From contig JBBAKN010000003.1 of the NCBI GenBank assembly GCA_040403555.1, forward strand, positions 377,026 to 441,025: 64,000 nucleotides of DNA, in the 5' to 3' direction. Of the stretch, positions 41,442 to 51,639 are shown one piece after another (position 1 is the first letter of the stretch; each line of letters begins with the position of its first letter). The notes beneath the pieces are model-generated. The model saw only the letters and a list, made by a program, of their open reading frames with translations. It had not been told where the DNA came from and did not search any database. A program made the translations under genes and the position numbers. This stretch comes from JAIPAN01 sp040403555 (GTDB lineage Bacteria; Bacteroidota; Bacteroidia; Sphingobacteriales; Sphingobacteriaceae).

Positions 41442-44237
41442 CTAAACTACCAAATTAATAATTTTCCCCTTCACCACAATGACTTTCTTAGGCGTTTGGC
41501 CATCTAAATAACGTTGTACGTCAGCATCGGCTAAAGCTGCTTTTTCAATAGCGGCAGGCTCTAAACTTAATGATAAGGTCAGATTCATTTTCATCTTCCC
41601 GTTGATGGATACCGGATAGGCAAATTCATCTTCCACCAAATACTCGGGGTTAAATACCGGATACGTAGCTTGGCTGATACTGCCTTCGGCACGACCTAAT
41701 AAAGACCAAATTTCTTCGGTAATGTGTGGCGCATAGGGCGAAAGCACCACGTTTAGCGGCTCAAGAACTGCTCGTTTGTTGCATTTCAAATCGCCTAATT
41801 CGTTTACGCAAATCATAAAGGCAGAAACCGAGGTATTAAACGAAAAACGTTCGATATCTTCTTCTACCTTTTTGATGATTTTATGCAGGGCTTTTAACTC
41901 GGCTTTGGTGGCTGGCTCTTCCGAAATTACAAAATCAAATTGATCAGTATGGAACAAACGCCAGTATTTACGCAAAAACTTAAATACGCCCTCAATGCCA
42001 TTGGTATTCCAAGGTTTGCTTTGTTCTAAAGGCCCTAAAAACATTTCGTACAAACGCAAGGTGTCGGCTCCGTAGCGCTCCACCATATCGTCGGGGTTTA
42101 CTACATTAAACTTCGATTTAGACATTTTCTCTACCTCATACCCACACAAATAGTTGCCGTTTTCGAGTATAAATTCTGCATCGGCAAAATCGGGACGGGA
42201 AGCTTTAAATTGCTCAATATCCAAGAAATCTTGCTCCACAATATTTACATCTACGTGAACCGGAATGGTTTTGTATTGATCTTTTAATCCGAAAGATACG
42301 AAGGTATTGGTGCCCTTGCCTTGCGCATCAATTTTACGGTAGGCAAAATTGGAGCGACCTTGGATCATACCCTGGTTAATGAGTTTTTTGAAGGGCTCTT
42401 CTTGGTTTACATAGCCTAAATCTTTCAAAAATTTATTCCAAAAACGGCTGTACAATAAGTGGCCAGTGGCATGCTCCGATCCACCAATGTATAAATCTAC
42501 ATCCTGCCAATAATTAATAGCGTCTTTACAAGCAAAGTCCGGCAAGTTTCGTTCATCCGGCGAAGCCATATAGCGGTACCAATACCAGCTAGAACCTGCC
42601 CAACCCGGCATGGTGCTTAATTCGTAATCGTAGGCATCTTCGTATTTCCAATCTTTAGCTCTTCCCAGAGGAGGTTCTCCGCTCTCAGTAGGCAAATATT
42701 TATCTACTTCGGGCAATAATAAGGGCAATTCCGACTCTTTGATTAAATAAGGCAGGCCGTTTTTAAAATATACCGGCACGGGTTCGCCCCAATAGCGTTG
42801 GCGTCCAAAAATGGCATCGCGTAGGCGGAAATTTACTTTTGCTTTTCCTTGTCCGCCGACTTCTAGCTTGGCAATTAAGTTTGCGGCGGCTTCTTTATAG
42901 CCTAAGCCATTAATAAAATCAGAATTGATGTATTTTCCCTCTTTTGTAGGGTCGGCTTGGGTTTCTAAATCTTGTTGGGCATCAGAAATGGCCACAATAG
43001 GCAAGTTAAAATGCTTGGCAAATAACCAATCACGCTGATCGCCGGATGGCACTGCCATTACCGCTCCCGTACCATAACCTGCCAATACGTAATCGGCTAT
43101 CCACACCGGAATGGGTTCATTGGTAAAAGGATGTTTTACATAACTGCCCGTAAAAGCACCCGATACGGTTTTGGTATCGGCCATGCGGTCTAATTCCGAT
43201 TTTTTTTGCGTTTGGGCAATGTAATCGGCTATTTCTTTGCTTTGTGCTGGAGTGGTTAAGCTTGGCACCAAGTCGTGCTCGGGAGCCACAACCAAAAAAG
43301 TGGCGCCAAAAATGGTATCTACTCTGGTGGTAAATACTTCTATAGTAGAAGTCGCTCCATCAACCGCAAACTTCACCAAGGCTCCTACGCTTTTACCAAT
43401 CCAATTGCGTTGTATTTCTTTTAGGGGCTCGGGCCAATCAATCTGATCTAAGCCTTGCAGTAAACGATCGGCATAAGCGGTAATACGCATGCTCCACTGC
43501 ATCATTTTCTTTTGTACTACCGGATGGCCGCCACGTTCGGAGTAGCCATCTTTCACTTCATCGTTTGCCAATACGGTACCTAAAGCCGGGCACCAGTTTA
43601 CGGTGCTTTCTTTTAAATACGCTAGGCGATATTTTAACAATTCGGCTTGTTGTTCTTCCTCGGTAAAGGCAAGCCATTCTTGGGCTGTAAAACTTCTTAC
43701 ATCGTCATCACAAACAGCTTTTACACCAGTCGAACCCGATTGTGAAAATTGCGCAAGAAGGGTCTCAATGGTTTCGGCTTTGTTGCTTTGTGTATTGTAC
43801 CAGGCATCAAACAGTTTCATAAAAATCCACTGCGTAAAGCGGTAATATTCCGGGTCGCTGGTACGCACTTCGCGGCTCCAATCGTATGAAAAACCTAAAT
43901 TATCAAGTTGTTCGCGGTAGCGATTGATGTTAGTTTCGGTGGTAATAGCCGGGTGCTGCCCAGTTTGAATGGCATATTGCTCGGCAGGCAACCCGAAGGA
44001 ATCGTAGCCCATGGGGTGCAATACATTAAAGCCCTTGGTACGTTTGTATCGAGAAAAAATATCGGAAGCGATATAACCCAGCGGATGCCCCACGTGCAAG
44101 CCAGCGCCCGACGGATACGGAAACATATCCAATACATAGTATTTAGGCTTAGAACTGGTATTGCATACCTTATAGGTTTGATGGTTGGCCCAAAAGGCTT
44201 GCCACTTTTGTTCTATCTCCCGAAACTGATAATCCAT
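41442..44237 (-). CDS. leuS: Leucyl-tRNA synthetase
   Basis: Charges tRNA-Leu; 931 residues. HIGH-like motif in PYPSGAGLHVGHPLGY (about 38-53), the CP1 editing domain between about 230 and 430 (TTRVDTIFGATFL), the catalytic-domain return, and KMSKSKFNVV (KMSKS, about 708). A C-terminal anticodon-binding helical domain follows. Bacteroidota LeuS has inserted segments like the one seen at 150-200 (QSNKAETIETLLAQFSQSGS). It is convergent with the broken lipoprotein gene. Cytoplasmic. Confidence 0.96.
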   Translation of the reverse strand: MDYQFREIEQKWQAFWANHQTYKVCNTSSKPKYYVLDMFPYPSGAGLHVGHPLGYIASDIFSRYKRTKGFNVLHPMGYDSFGLPAEQYAIQTGQHPAITTETNINRYREQLDNLGFSYDWSREVRTSDPEYYRFTQWIFMKLFDAWYNTQSNKAETIETLLAQFSQSGSTGVKAVCDDDVRSFTAQEWLAFTEEEQQAELLKYRLAYLKESTVNWCPALGTVLANDEVKDGYSERGGHPVVQKKMMQWSMRITAYADRLLQGLDQIDWPEPLKEIQRNWIGKSVGALVKFAVDGATSTIEVFTTRVDTIFGATFLVVAPEHDLVPSLTTPAQSKEIADYIAQTQKKSELDRMADTKTVSGAFTGSYVKHPFTNEPIPVWIADYVLAGYGTGAVMAVPSGDQRDWLFAKHFNLPIVAISDAQQDLETQADPTKEGKYINSDFINGLGYKEAAANLIAKLEVGGQGKAKVNFRLRDAIFGRQRYWGEPVPVYFKNGLPYLIKESELPLLLPEVDKYLPTESGEPPLGRAKDWKYEDAYDYELSTMPGWAGSSWYWYRYMASPDERNLPDFACKDAINYWQDVDLYIGGSEHATGHLLYSRFWNKFLKDLGYVNQEEPFKKLINQGMIQGRSNFAYRKIDAQGKGTNTFVSFGLKDQYKTIPVHVDVNIVEQDFLDIEQFKASRPDFADAEFILENGNYLCGYEVEKMSKSKFNVVNPDDMVERYGADTLRLYEMFLGPLEQSKPWNTNGIEGVFKFLRKYWRLFHTDQFDFVISEEPATKAELKALHKIIKKVEEDIERFSFNTSVSAFMICVNELGDLKCNKRAVLEPLNVVLSPYAPHITEEIWSLLGRAEGSISQATYPVFNPEYLVEDEFAYPVSINGKMKMNLTLSLSLEPAAIEKAALADADVQRYLDGQTPKKVIVVKGKIINLVV

Positions 44238-44375
44238 TTATTTCGATTACTAAACTGCGAAAATAGCAAAAACAGCTCAGAATTGGAAGAAAAAAGGCTC
44301 ATTTTGATTCCTAAAATTGCATACTGAAAATCTGCACATAAATCTTTATTTTCGTGGAGTAAAAATTCGATAACA

Positions 44376-45242
44376 TTGGAACCACACGCACAAAAAAAAC
44401 AGAATAAAACCATCCGAGTGTCTAGCATTGTTAGCATTGCTTTGGTATTGCTTATGGGCGGACTTTTAGGCCTTATGCTTGTTCATTCGCACAATTTATC
44501 GAGCTACGTTAAAGAAAATATTGTGCTCAACGTAATTGTAAACGAAGGAACAAAAGAGGCAGATATTTTGACCTTTCAAACACTAGTAAGCAGCAAAGCA
44601 GAGGTTTTGCGCACGCAATATGTGAGCAAAGAGCAAGCTGCCCGTAACCTAACCAAAGATTTAGGCGAAGATTTTGTTGACTTTTTAGGTTATAATCCGC
44701 TATTACCAGCTTTAGATGTATACCTCAAAGCAGAGTTTGCCGATAACGCTAGCATTGCCAAATTTGCCAAAGACTTAGAAAAAAACGACTTGGTAAAAGA
44801 GGTAGTTTACCAAAAATCACTCATTGATATTGTGAACCACAATGTGCGTCTTATTAGCATTGGTATTTTGATATTCGGCTTAATTTTATTGCTCATTGCC
44901 ATCACGCTTATTAACAACACCATCCGCTTGGCCATTTATGCACAGCGTTTTCAGCTCAAAAGCATGCAATTGGTAGGAGCAACCGAAGACTTTATTTTAA
45001 AGCCTTTTCTTGTGAGCAGCGTTATACAAGGCCTAATAGCCGGTTTAAGTTCGGTAGGCTTGTTGCTTGTACTCTTAGTTCTTGTAAAAAACCAAATTCC
45101 AGAAATTTTAGTTTTAAGAGATTGGGCGCAATTTAGCTTGGTGTTTTTAAGCATGATTTTGGCGGGAATAATTATTTCGGCATTAAGTACCCGTTTTGCC
45201 GTGAAACGTTATCTTCAAACATCTTCTAACGAATTGTATTAA
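44376..45242 (+). CDS. ftsX: Cell division protein FtsX
   Basis: Permease half of the FtsEX complex that controls cell-wall hydrolases at division. 288 residues: cytoplasmic N-tail, one membrane helix (about 22-44), a periplasmic loop, and three C-terminal membrane helices (about 160-180, 210-235, 250-275), the FtsX layout. The start is a TTG (44376); no ATG occurs before the first membrane helix, so TTG is needed. ftsE is not in the window. First gene of ftsX-DUF3098-uppP-truB-ribF. Confidence 0.9.
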   Translation: MEPHAQKKQNKTIRVSSIVSIALVLLMGGLLGLMLVHSHNLSSYVKENIVLNVIVNEGTKEADILTFQTLVSSKAEVLRTQYVSKEQAARNLTKDLGEDFVDFLGYNPLLPALDVYLKAEFADNASIAKFAKDLEKNDLVKEVVYQKSLIDIVNHNVRLISIGILIFGLILLLIAITLINNTIRLAIYAQRFQLKSMQLVGATEDFILKPFLVSSVIQGLIAGLSSVGLLLVLLVLVKNQIPEILVLRDWAQFSLVFLSMILAGIIISALSTRFAVKRYLQTSSNELY

Positions 45243-45243
45243 T

Positions 45244-45453
45244 ATGGCTACCCCAGATAAACCTAACAAAGAGTTCATTTTTAGCAAAGCAAATTACCGT
45301 TGGATGCTGATTAGCATTGCCGTAGTAGCCTTAGGCTTTTGCCTCATGATAGGCACCACCGATATTTACGATTTCCGCAAAATTGTGCTAGCACCGCTAG
45401 TAGTGCTTATTGGTTTTGGCATAGGTTTTTATGCCATTCTTAAGAAAAAATAA
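45244..45453 (+). CDS. DUF3098 two-helix membrane protein
   Basis: 69 residues starting MATPDKPNKEFIFSKANYRW, with two membrane helices (about 22-38 and 47-65) and LMIGTTDIYDFRKI between them. This matches DUF3098, found between ftsX and uppP across Bacteroidota. It starts 1 base after ftsX and its stop codon shares an A with the uppP start (TAATG), so translation is coupled. Role unknown; probably linked to division or lipid carrier recycling. Confidence 0.88.
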   Translation: MATPDKPNKEFIFSKANYRWMLISIAVVALGFCLMIGTTDIYDFRKIVLAPLVVLIGFGIGFYAILKKK

Positions 45454-46250
45454 TGAAAATTTGGGAAGCCATTGTATTGGCTATTATTGAAGGATTAACC
45501 GAATTTTTACCGGTTTCTTCTACTGGTCACCTTATTTTAGGCGCTAGCGCACTAGGCTTAGATCCTGCCAACCCCTTTCTAAAATTATTTACCATTGGCA
45601 TTCAGTTTGGTGCCATTTTATCTGTTGTAGTATTGTACTTAAAACGCTTTTTTCAGAGCATTAGCTTCTACATAAAACTCGTAGTAGCCTTTATACCTGC
45701 CGCCGTTTTTGGCGTATTGTTTAGTCATAAAATTGATACACTTTTAGAAAGCCCAATGGGTGTGGCCATTGCCCTGCTTATTGGTGGATTTATTTTATTA
45801 GGTGTAGATACCTGGTTTGCGCAAAGTACGGTAACAAGCACCGAAGAAATTAGCTATAGCCAATCGCTAAAAATAGGTTTATTTCAATGCCTGGCTATGA
45901 TTCCTGGCACCTCTCGTTCTGCAGCAAGCATTGTAGGGGGCATGAGCCAAGGCCTAAGCAGATCCCTAGCGGCCGAATTTTCCTTCTTTTTAGCCGTACC
46001 CACCTTATTGGGTGCTACCGTAAAAAAACTATACGATTTTTATAAAGATGGGTATCAACTAAGTGCAGAAGAGTGGAAACTTTTGGCCATTGGCAATGTG
46101 GTAGCTTTTATTGTAGCCCTGCTGGCTATTAAATTCTTTATTTCTTTTTTACAGAAGCATGGGTTTCGCCTATTTGGTTGGTACCGCATTGCCGTTGGGA
46201 CTATCATTATTGCCTTACTTTTAGGCGGATATTCTTTACAAGTAGTGTAA
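45453..46250 (+). CDS. uppP: Undecaprenyl-diphosphatase UppP (BacA)
   Basis: Integral membrane enzyme that dephosphorylates undecaprenyl diphosphate, recycling the lipid carrier for peptidoglycan. 265 residues with about seven or eight membrane helices and both active-site motifs: EGLTEFLPVSSTGHLIL (about 13-29) and PGTSRSAASIVGG (about 151-163). Directly followed by truB with no gap. Such proteins can confer bacitracin tolerance. Confidence 0.95.
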   Translation: MKIWEAIVLAIIEGLTEFLPVSSTGHLILGASALGLDPANPFLKLFTIGIQFGAILSVVVLYLKRFFQSISFYIKLVVAFIPAAVFGVLFSHKIDTLLESPMGVAIALLIGGFILLGVDTWFAQSTVTSTEEISYSQSLKIGLFQCLAMIPGTSRSAASIVGGMSQGLSRSLAAEFSFFLAVPTLLGATVKKLYDFYKDGYQLSAEEWKLLAIGNVVAFIVALLAIKFFISFLQKHGFRLFGWYRIAVGTIIIALLLGGYSLQVV

Positions 46251-46973
46251 ATGAGTAGCACACCTCCAACATTCCCGAACTTTAAATTTACCGAAGGCGA
46301 AATGCTTTTGATAAATAAACCACTCACCTGGACCAGCTTTGACGTGGTAGGGAAAATACGCAATACCCTAAAACCACTTAAACTAAAAGTAGGCCATGCC
46401 GGCACCTTGGATCCTCTAGCCACCGGTTTACTCATTATCTGCACCGGAAAACTCACTAAAAAAATAGACGAGTTTCAGGCCCAAGAAAAAGAATATACCG
46501 GCACGATTACATTGGGAGCCACTACCCCATCTTATGATTTAGAAACAGAAGTAGACGAAAAATTTTCCGTTGACCACATTACCGAAGAAGCCATACATGA
46601 AGCTACTGTTCAATTTTGCGGACAAATTGCGCAGTTTCCTCCTCCCCATTCGGCTATTAAAATGGGTGGAGAACGCATATATTTAAAAGCTCGTAGAGGC
46701 GAAGTTGTGGAACTAAAAGCCCGACACGTGGAAATAAGGGCCTTTGAAATTACCCGAATTGCCCTACCCGAAGTAGATTTTAGAGTAGTGTGCGGCAAGG
46801 GAACCTACATACGCTCCTTAGCCCACGATTTTGGCAAAGCACTAGGTAGCGGCGCTTACCTATCGGCTTTATGCCGCACCAAAAGTGGCAATTATTGCGT
46901 AGAAAATGCATTTGAAGTGGCGGATTTGGTAAATCATATCCGCACACTAAAAGAAACCGGCAAAATGGTGTAA
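46251..46973 (+). CDS. truB: tRNA pseudouridine55 synthase TruB
   Basis: Makes pseudouridine 55 in the T-loop of tRNAs. 240 residues: catalytic Asp in GHAGTLDPLATGLL (about 49-62), the YTGTITLGATTPSYDLETEV segment and a KGTYIRSLAHDFG motif. It lacks the extended C-terminal PUA domain of longer TruB proteins, which is usual in Bacteroidota. The gene begins one base after the uppP stop and precedes ribF by 13 bases. Confidence 0.95.
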   Translation: MSSTPPTFPNFKFTEGEMLLINKPLTWTSFDVVGKIRNTLKPLKLKVGHAGTLDPLATGLLIICTGKLTKKIDEFQAQEKEYTGTITLGATTPSYDLETEVDEKFSVDHITEEAIHEATVQFCGQIAQFPPPHSAIKMGGERIYLKARRGEVVELKARHVEIRAFEITRIALPEVDFRVVCGKGTYIRSLAHDFGKALGSGAYLSALCRTKSGNYCVENAFEVADLVNHIRTLKETGKMV

Positions 46974-46986
46974 TTTTGCAGCACCC

Positions 46987-47922
46987 ATGAAAATCTATAC
47001 CGATATTTCTCAATTTACACCCTTAAAAAAGGCCGTGGTTACCATCGGCACCTTCGATGGCGTACATATTGGGCACCAAGAATTGCTGCGCAAGCTTCGC
47101 GAATCGGCTAAAAGCATAGGAGCAGAAACGGTTATTCTTACGTTTTTTCCGCACCCTCGAATGATTATTCACCCCGAAGATCAAGGAATTAGGCTGATTA
47201 ATACGGTAAAAGAAAAAACAGAATTACTCGAAGCTATTGGTATTGATCACTTAATTATTACACCATTTACTCGTGATTTTTCAAATCTCTGCCCCGAAGA
47301 GTACATCGAAGAAATACTGGTAAAACGTATCGGAACGACGAAAATAAGCATTGGCTACGACCACCGTTTTGGCAAAGATAGAGCTGGTAGCGTAGCCGAT
47401 TTAAACAAATTGGCTCCTAAATTTGGCTACGAAGTAGAAGTCATTCCCGAGCAAGATATACAGCAAGCAGCCGTAAGTTCTACACGCATTCGGCAGGCAC
47501 TTTTAGCCGGCGACATTGCCAGTGCAACCGAATTGTTGGGCCACACGTTTTCACTAGAAGGTCGGGTAATTAGGGGCGATCAGATTGGCCGAACATTGGG
47601 CTACCCCACCGCAAATTTATACATAGAAGAACCGTACAAATTAATTCCGGCCGATGGGATATATTCTGCATACACCTATGTGGAGGGTATAAAATATGAA
47701 GGCATGGCCTATATTGGTCACCGCCCCACAGTTAATGGTATGAGCAGAAATATCGAAGTCAATATTTTCGATTTCGACGAAGAGATTTACGGTCAAATAA
47801 TCCGCATAGATTTTGATGCTTTTATCCGCCCAGATCAGAAATTTAATTCGCTTGAAGAGCTTACCGTGCAATTAGGTTTGGATAAAATTTCTAGTTTAGC
47901 CTGTTTGGCTAGGCATAAATAA
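46987..47922 (+). CDS. ribF: Bifunctional riboflavin kinase/FAD synthetase RibF
   Basis: Converts riboflavin to FMN and then FAD. 311 residues: N-terminal nucleotidyltransferase (TIGTFDGVHIGHQ, about 20-32; SIGYDHRFGKDRAG; SSTRIRQALL) and C-terminal riboflavin kinase (VIRGDQIGRTLGYPTANL at about 193-210, GVYSA-like, FIRPDQKF). Last gene of the ftsX operon. Its end overlaps the opposing LysE-family gene by 14 bases. Confidence 0.95.
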   Translation: MKIYTDISQFTPLKKAVVTIGTFDGVHIGHQELLRKLRESAKSIGAETVILTFFPHPRMIIHPEDQGIRLINTVKEKTELLEAIGIDHLIITPFTRDFSNLCPEEYIEEILVKRIGTTKISIGYDHRFGKDRAGSVADLNKLAPKFGYEVEVIPEQDIQQAAVSSTRIRQALLAGDIASATELLGHTFSLEGRVIRGDQIGRTLGYPTANLYIEEPYKLIPADGIYSAYTYVEGIKYEGMAYIGHRPTVNGMSRNIEVNIFDFDEEIYGQIIRIDFDAFIRPDQKFNSLEELTVQLGLDKISSLACLARHK

Positions 47923-48556
47923 GCACTTGTTTTACAAGAAGGCATAGCGCCAAAGCAACCAATAGAATAGCAATTGCGTGGTTAATTAAACGGGTGCTCA
48001 AAGTAAATTTTTCTTGAATGTACCTGGCAAAATGCGCATAGCCATATAGGGCAATAGCCGAGCCTAAGCCAGAACCTATACTGAAAATGAAAAGGGATAA
48101 ATAATCGGTTCGTATCCATTGATGAATGATGACATAATTGCCAAAAAACAACCAGGTTGGTATTTGTACCGGGTTTAAAATACCCAAAAGAATGCCATAA
48201 AAAGCGCTACTTCCTCGTTTAATATCTTCTTTAGCTTTAGGCAATCTGTTTCTACGCACCCAAGTGATTGTGCCCATAGTCAGAAACATCAAAATCATAA
48301 AAGCATCGGTAAGGGTGCCTATTTTTATATGATTTACAGAAAATTCTAGGCTTACATCGCTCGACATCCAACGGGCGAAGCGCATCATTGCAAAGGTGAA
48401 AAAGACTTCTACACAAGAAAAAGCAATAATAAAGTGCCAAGCCTGTTTAATACCCTTGTTTACCGTCAATTGCGCCACACTGAGGTTTATATTTCCGGGA
48501 GGAACATAGCCAATGGCATTGATGAATAGTCCAATAAAAAAGGTTAGTAGGAGCAT
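47909..48556 (-). CDS. LysE/RhtB-family amino acid exporter
   Basis: I start at ATG 48556; the frame extends to a GTG at 48574 but MLLLTFFIGLFINAIGYVPPGNINL is the usual LysE opening. 215 residues with about six membrane helices and the PPGNINLSVAQ signature near the N-terminus. The family exports amino acids such as lysine, threonine or homoserine lactone; the substrate is not evident. It is 50 bases downstream of uvrA on the same strand and may be cotranscribed. Confidence 0.85.
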   Translation of the reverse strand: MLLLTFFIGLFINAIGYVPPGNINLSVAQLTVNKGIKQAWHFIIAFSCVEVFFTFAMMRFARWMSSDVSLEFSVNHIKIGTLTDAFMILMFLTMGTITWVRRNRLPKAKEDIKRGSSAFYGILLGILNPVQIPTWLFFGNYVIIHQWIRTDYLSLFIFSIGSGLGSAIALYGYAHFARYIQEKFTLSTRLINHAIAILLVALALCLLVKQVLIYA

Positions 48557-48605
48557 AATTGGTTCTTCGGGCACTAAAATACTAATTCTTAATGAATGGT
48601 TTGGC

Positions 48606-51404
48606 TTATAGACGGCCTTTCAGAAATTGGCCTGTATAGGAATCGACTTGTTTTACTAAATCTTCTGGCAGGCCCTCAAATACTACATTTCCGCCAGCTT
48701 CGCCTCCTTCTGGGCCAATATCTATTACCCAATCGGCAGATTTAATGACTTCTACATTGTGTTCAATGACCAAAATAGAATTGCCTTGGTTAATAAGTGC
48801 CTCAAAGGATTTGAGCAGTTTTTTAATATCATGGAAATGCAAGCCGGTGGTTGGCTCATCAAAAATAAATAAGGTTTGTTTAGATTGATTGCCTTTTACC
48901 AAGAAGGAAGCCAATTTAATGCGTTGGGCTTCTCCACCTGATAAGGTATTGGATGATTGACCCAGATGCACATAACCTAAACCTACATCGGCTAGGGGCT
49001 TTAATCGGGCAACAATTTTAGACTCATCTGCAAAAAAAGCAAGTGCTTCATCTACATCCATGCTTAAAATTTCGGATACGTTTTTATCCCCATAGGTTAT
49101 GTCTAATACATGCTGCTTAAAGCGTTTACCATCGCAAGCTTCGCAGGGTAGAAACAAATCGGCCATAAACTGCATCTCTACTTTTACTTCGCCATCGCCT
49201 TGGCATACATCGCAGCGGCCGCCTTCTACATTAAATGAAAATACAGATGGTTTTAAGCCTGCTGCTTTGGCCGCAGGCTGGCTAGCTAATAATGCTCTAA
49301 TTTCGTCCCAAGCTTTTACATAAGTAACCGGGTTAGAGCGGGAAGAACGGCCAATGGGATTTTGATCGACCATTTCTACCTGATGTATTTGACTTACATC
49401 GCCCTCTAAAGTATCGTATAAACCGGTTTGTTCTCCATTATAATTACCAATAGCTTTTTGTAGGGCTGGCAATAAAATGCGTTTTACCAATGATGTTTTA
49501 CCCGAGCCGGAAACGCCGGACACTACGGTAAGCGTATGCAGCGGGAATTTTACATCGATATTTTTAAGATTATTTTCTCGAGCCCCTTTAACCTCAATGC
49601 AATCTGACCATTTTCGGCGAATTGTAGGCACTTCAATAGCTTCTTTTCCACTTAAATATTTGCCAGTTAGGCTATGCTCATGGATTAAAATTTCATCATA
49701 GGTGCCGCTAAACACCAATTCGCCACCGTTAATACCTGCATAAGGACCAATATCAATTAAATAATCGGCCGCTTTCATTATTTCCTCTTCGTGTTCTACT
49801 ACCAACACGGTATTGCCCACATTGCGCAAAGATTGTAGTACACTAATTAAACGGTGCGTATCTCTCGGGTGCAAGCCAATGCTTGGTTCGTCTAACACAT
49901 AAATAGAACCTACCAAAGAACTACCCAAAGATGTTGCTAAATTGATACGCTGCGATTCTCCACCCGAAAGGGTGTTTGATAAGCGGTTTAAGCTAAGATA
50001 ACCCAAGCCCACATCGGTTAAAAATTGTAGTCGGTTGGTAATTTCGAGTAGTAAACGTTTAGCTATTTTTTCGTCGTTACCAATTAGTGTTAACGTTTTA
50101 AAAAAGGACAGCGCTTTTTCTAAAGGCATCAACACGATATCGGTGATAGATTTTTCAGCAATTTTTACATAAGCAGCATCGGGGCGCAAGCGGGTGCCCT
50201 TACAATCGGGGCAATTGGTTTTACCACGATAACGGGATAGCATAACCCGATATTGAATTTTATAGGTTTGTTCTTCTAAATAAGCAAAGAATGCTGTTAA
50301 TCCTTTAAAATGGGAGTTCCCTGTCCATAATAGCTTGCGTTGTTCTTCGGTTAATTGCGCAATAGAGCGGTGAATAGGAAAATCGAACGACAGTGCATTT
50401 TTAATGAGCTGATCTGCCCATTCCTTCATTTTTTCACCTCTCCAAGGAGCAATGGCGCCTTCGTATACCGATTTACTTTTGTCTGGGATAACCAAATCTT
50501 CATCAATACCCATTACTTTACCATAGCCTTCGCAGCATTTACAAGCACCGTAGGGGTTGTTAAAACTGAAAAAATTAGGGCTAGGTTCTTCAAAAACGAG
50601 GTTATCCAATTCAAAACGATCGCAAAATGGGTATTTGATATCTGCTAACTCTACTACACATTCACCTTTACCTTCAAAAAAAGCAGTTTGTACCGAATCG
50701 GCTATGCGGCTAAGGGTTTCCTCCTCGGCGTTCATCGATACTCGATCGATGACAATGAGTAGCTCCCGCTCCTGTAGCGTTTGCGCAGCGGCAAGGTCTT
50801 TATCGGCCAATAGGTCTTCTATCTTGGCTATTTTATCCTGATATACTACCCTTAAAAATCCTTTTTGAAGCAATACAGATAATTCTTCTTTTACGCTTCG
50901 CTGATTGTGTGGAAATAGGGGGCATAAAATGGTAAGTGATGTTCCTTCGGCTTGGGCAGCACAAAAATTAACCACATCGCTTACCGTATCTTTTTTTACC
51001 AGGGTTCCCGAAATGGGCGAAATGGTTTTGCCAATTCTAGAAAATAGGAGTTTTAAATAATCGTATATCTCGGTAGAGGTACCCACCGTAGAGCGTGGAT
51101 TACTACTTATTACTTTTTGTTCGATGGCTATAGCGGGAGCAATGCCTTTAATGTCATCTACTTCGGGCTTGTTCATGCGGCCCATAAACTGGCGGGCGTA
51201 AGAGGATAAACTCTCTACATACCTCCGTTGTCCTTCGGCATATAAGGTATCAAATGCCAAAGATGACTTTCCGGAACCAGACATTCCGGTTATAACTACC
51301 AATTTATTTTTTGGGATAGCTACATCGATGTTTTTGAGGTTGTGTACACGTGCCCCTTTTATTAAAATAGAATTTTTTGGATTGCTTGGCTGGGGCTTAG
51401 TCAT
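48606..51404 (-). CDS. uvrA: Excinuclease ABC subunit A (UvrA)
   Basis: DNA damage recognition ATPase of nucleotide excision repair. 932 residues: two ABC modules with Walker A GMSGSGKSSLAFDTL (about 38-52) and GVSGSGKTSLVKRIL, two LSGGE(S/A)QR signatures, and zinc-binding Cys clusters (CKCCEGYG and GRCDVCQGDGEV...CEACDG). The start follows closely a TATTTTTG element (51422-51429, minus strand). The other uvr genes are not in the window. Confidence 0.97.
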   Translation of the reverse strand: MTKPQPSNPKNSILIKGARVHNLKNIDVAIPKNKLVVITGMSGSGKSSLAFDTLYAEGQRRYVESLSSYARQFMGRMNKPEVDDIKGIAPAIAIEQKVISSNPRSTVGTSTEIYDYLKLLFSRIGKTISPISGTLVKKDTVSDVVNFCAAQAEGTSLTILCPLFPHNQRSVKEELSVLLQKGFLRVVYQDKIAKIEDLLADKDLAAAQTLQERELLIVIDRVSMNAEEETLSRIADSVQTAFFEGKGECVVELADIKYPFCDRFELDNLVFEEPSPNFFSFNNPYGACKCCEGYGKVMGIDEDLVIPDKSKSVYEGAIAPWRGEKMKEWADQLIKNALSFDFPIHRSIAQLTEEQRKLLWTGNSHFKGLTAFFAYLEEQTYKIQYRVMLSRYRGKTNCPDCKGTRLRPDAAYVKIAEKSITDIVLMPLEKALSFFKTLTLIGNDEKIAKRLLLEITNRLQFLTDVGLGYLSLNRLSNTLSGGESQRINLATSLGSSLVGSIYVLDEPSIGLHPRDTHRLISVLQSLRNVGNTVLVVEHEEEIMKAADYLIDIGPYAGINGGELVFSGTYDEILIHEHSLTGKYLSGKEAIEVPTIRRKWSDCIEVKGARENNLKNIDVKFPLHTLTVVSGVSGSGKTSLVKRILLPALQKAIGNYNGEQTGLYDTLEGDVSQIHQVEMVDQNPIGRSSRSNPVTYVKAWDEIRALLASQPAAKAAGLKPSVFSFNVEGGRCDVCQGDGEVKVEMQFMADLFLPCEACDGKRFKQHVLDITYGDKNVSEILSMDVDEALAFFADESKIVARLKPLADVGLGYVHLGQSSNTLSGGEAQRIKLASFLVKGNQSKQTLFIFDEPTTGLHFHDIKKLLKSFEALINQGNSILVIEHNVEVIKSADWVIDIGPEGGEAGGNVVFEGLPEDLVKQVDSYTGQFLKGRL

Positions 51405-51421
51405 GTATAGGGCTTAAAAGA

Positions 51422-51429
51422 CAAAAATA
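51422..51429 (-). promoter_or_regulatory. -7-type element for uvrA
   Basis: TATTTTTG on the minus strand matches TAnnTTTG, 17 bases before the uvrA ATG. No clear -33 TTG at the right distance, so the call is tentative. Confidence 0.3.
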
Positions 51430-51639
51430 TTAAAAAGCTGTAAACCGTTCGTCGGCTAGTTTTGCATTTCGTCCACTAAAATACGCCATACGTCGGTTCT
51501 ATCTAGCATCTACCCTCTCTTTTATTTGATATTGGTATTAATATTTTCTTAAAGCCTTGGATTTAAACGCCTATTGTTTCTAGAAAGTATATGCATAAAT
51601 GAATCAATTTATTTACCAACCATCAAAAAACAAATTCCT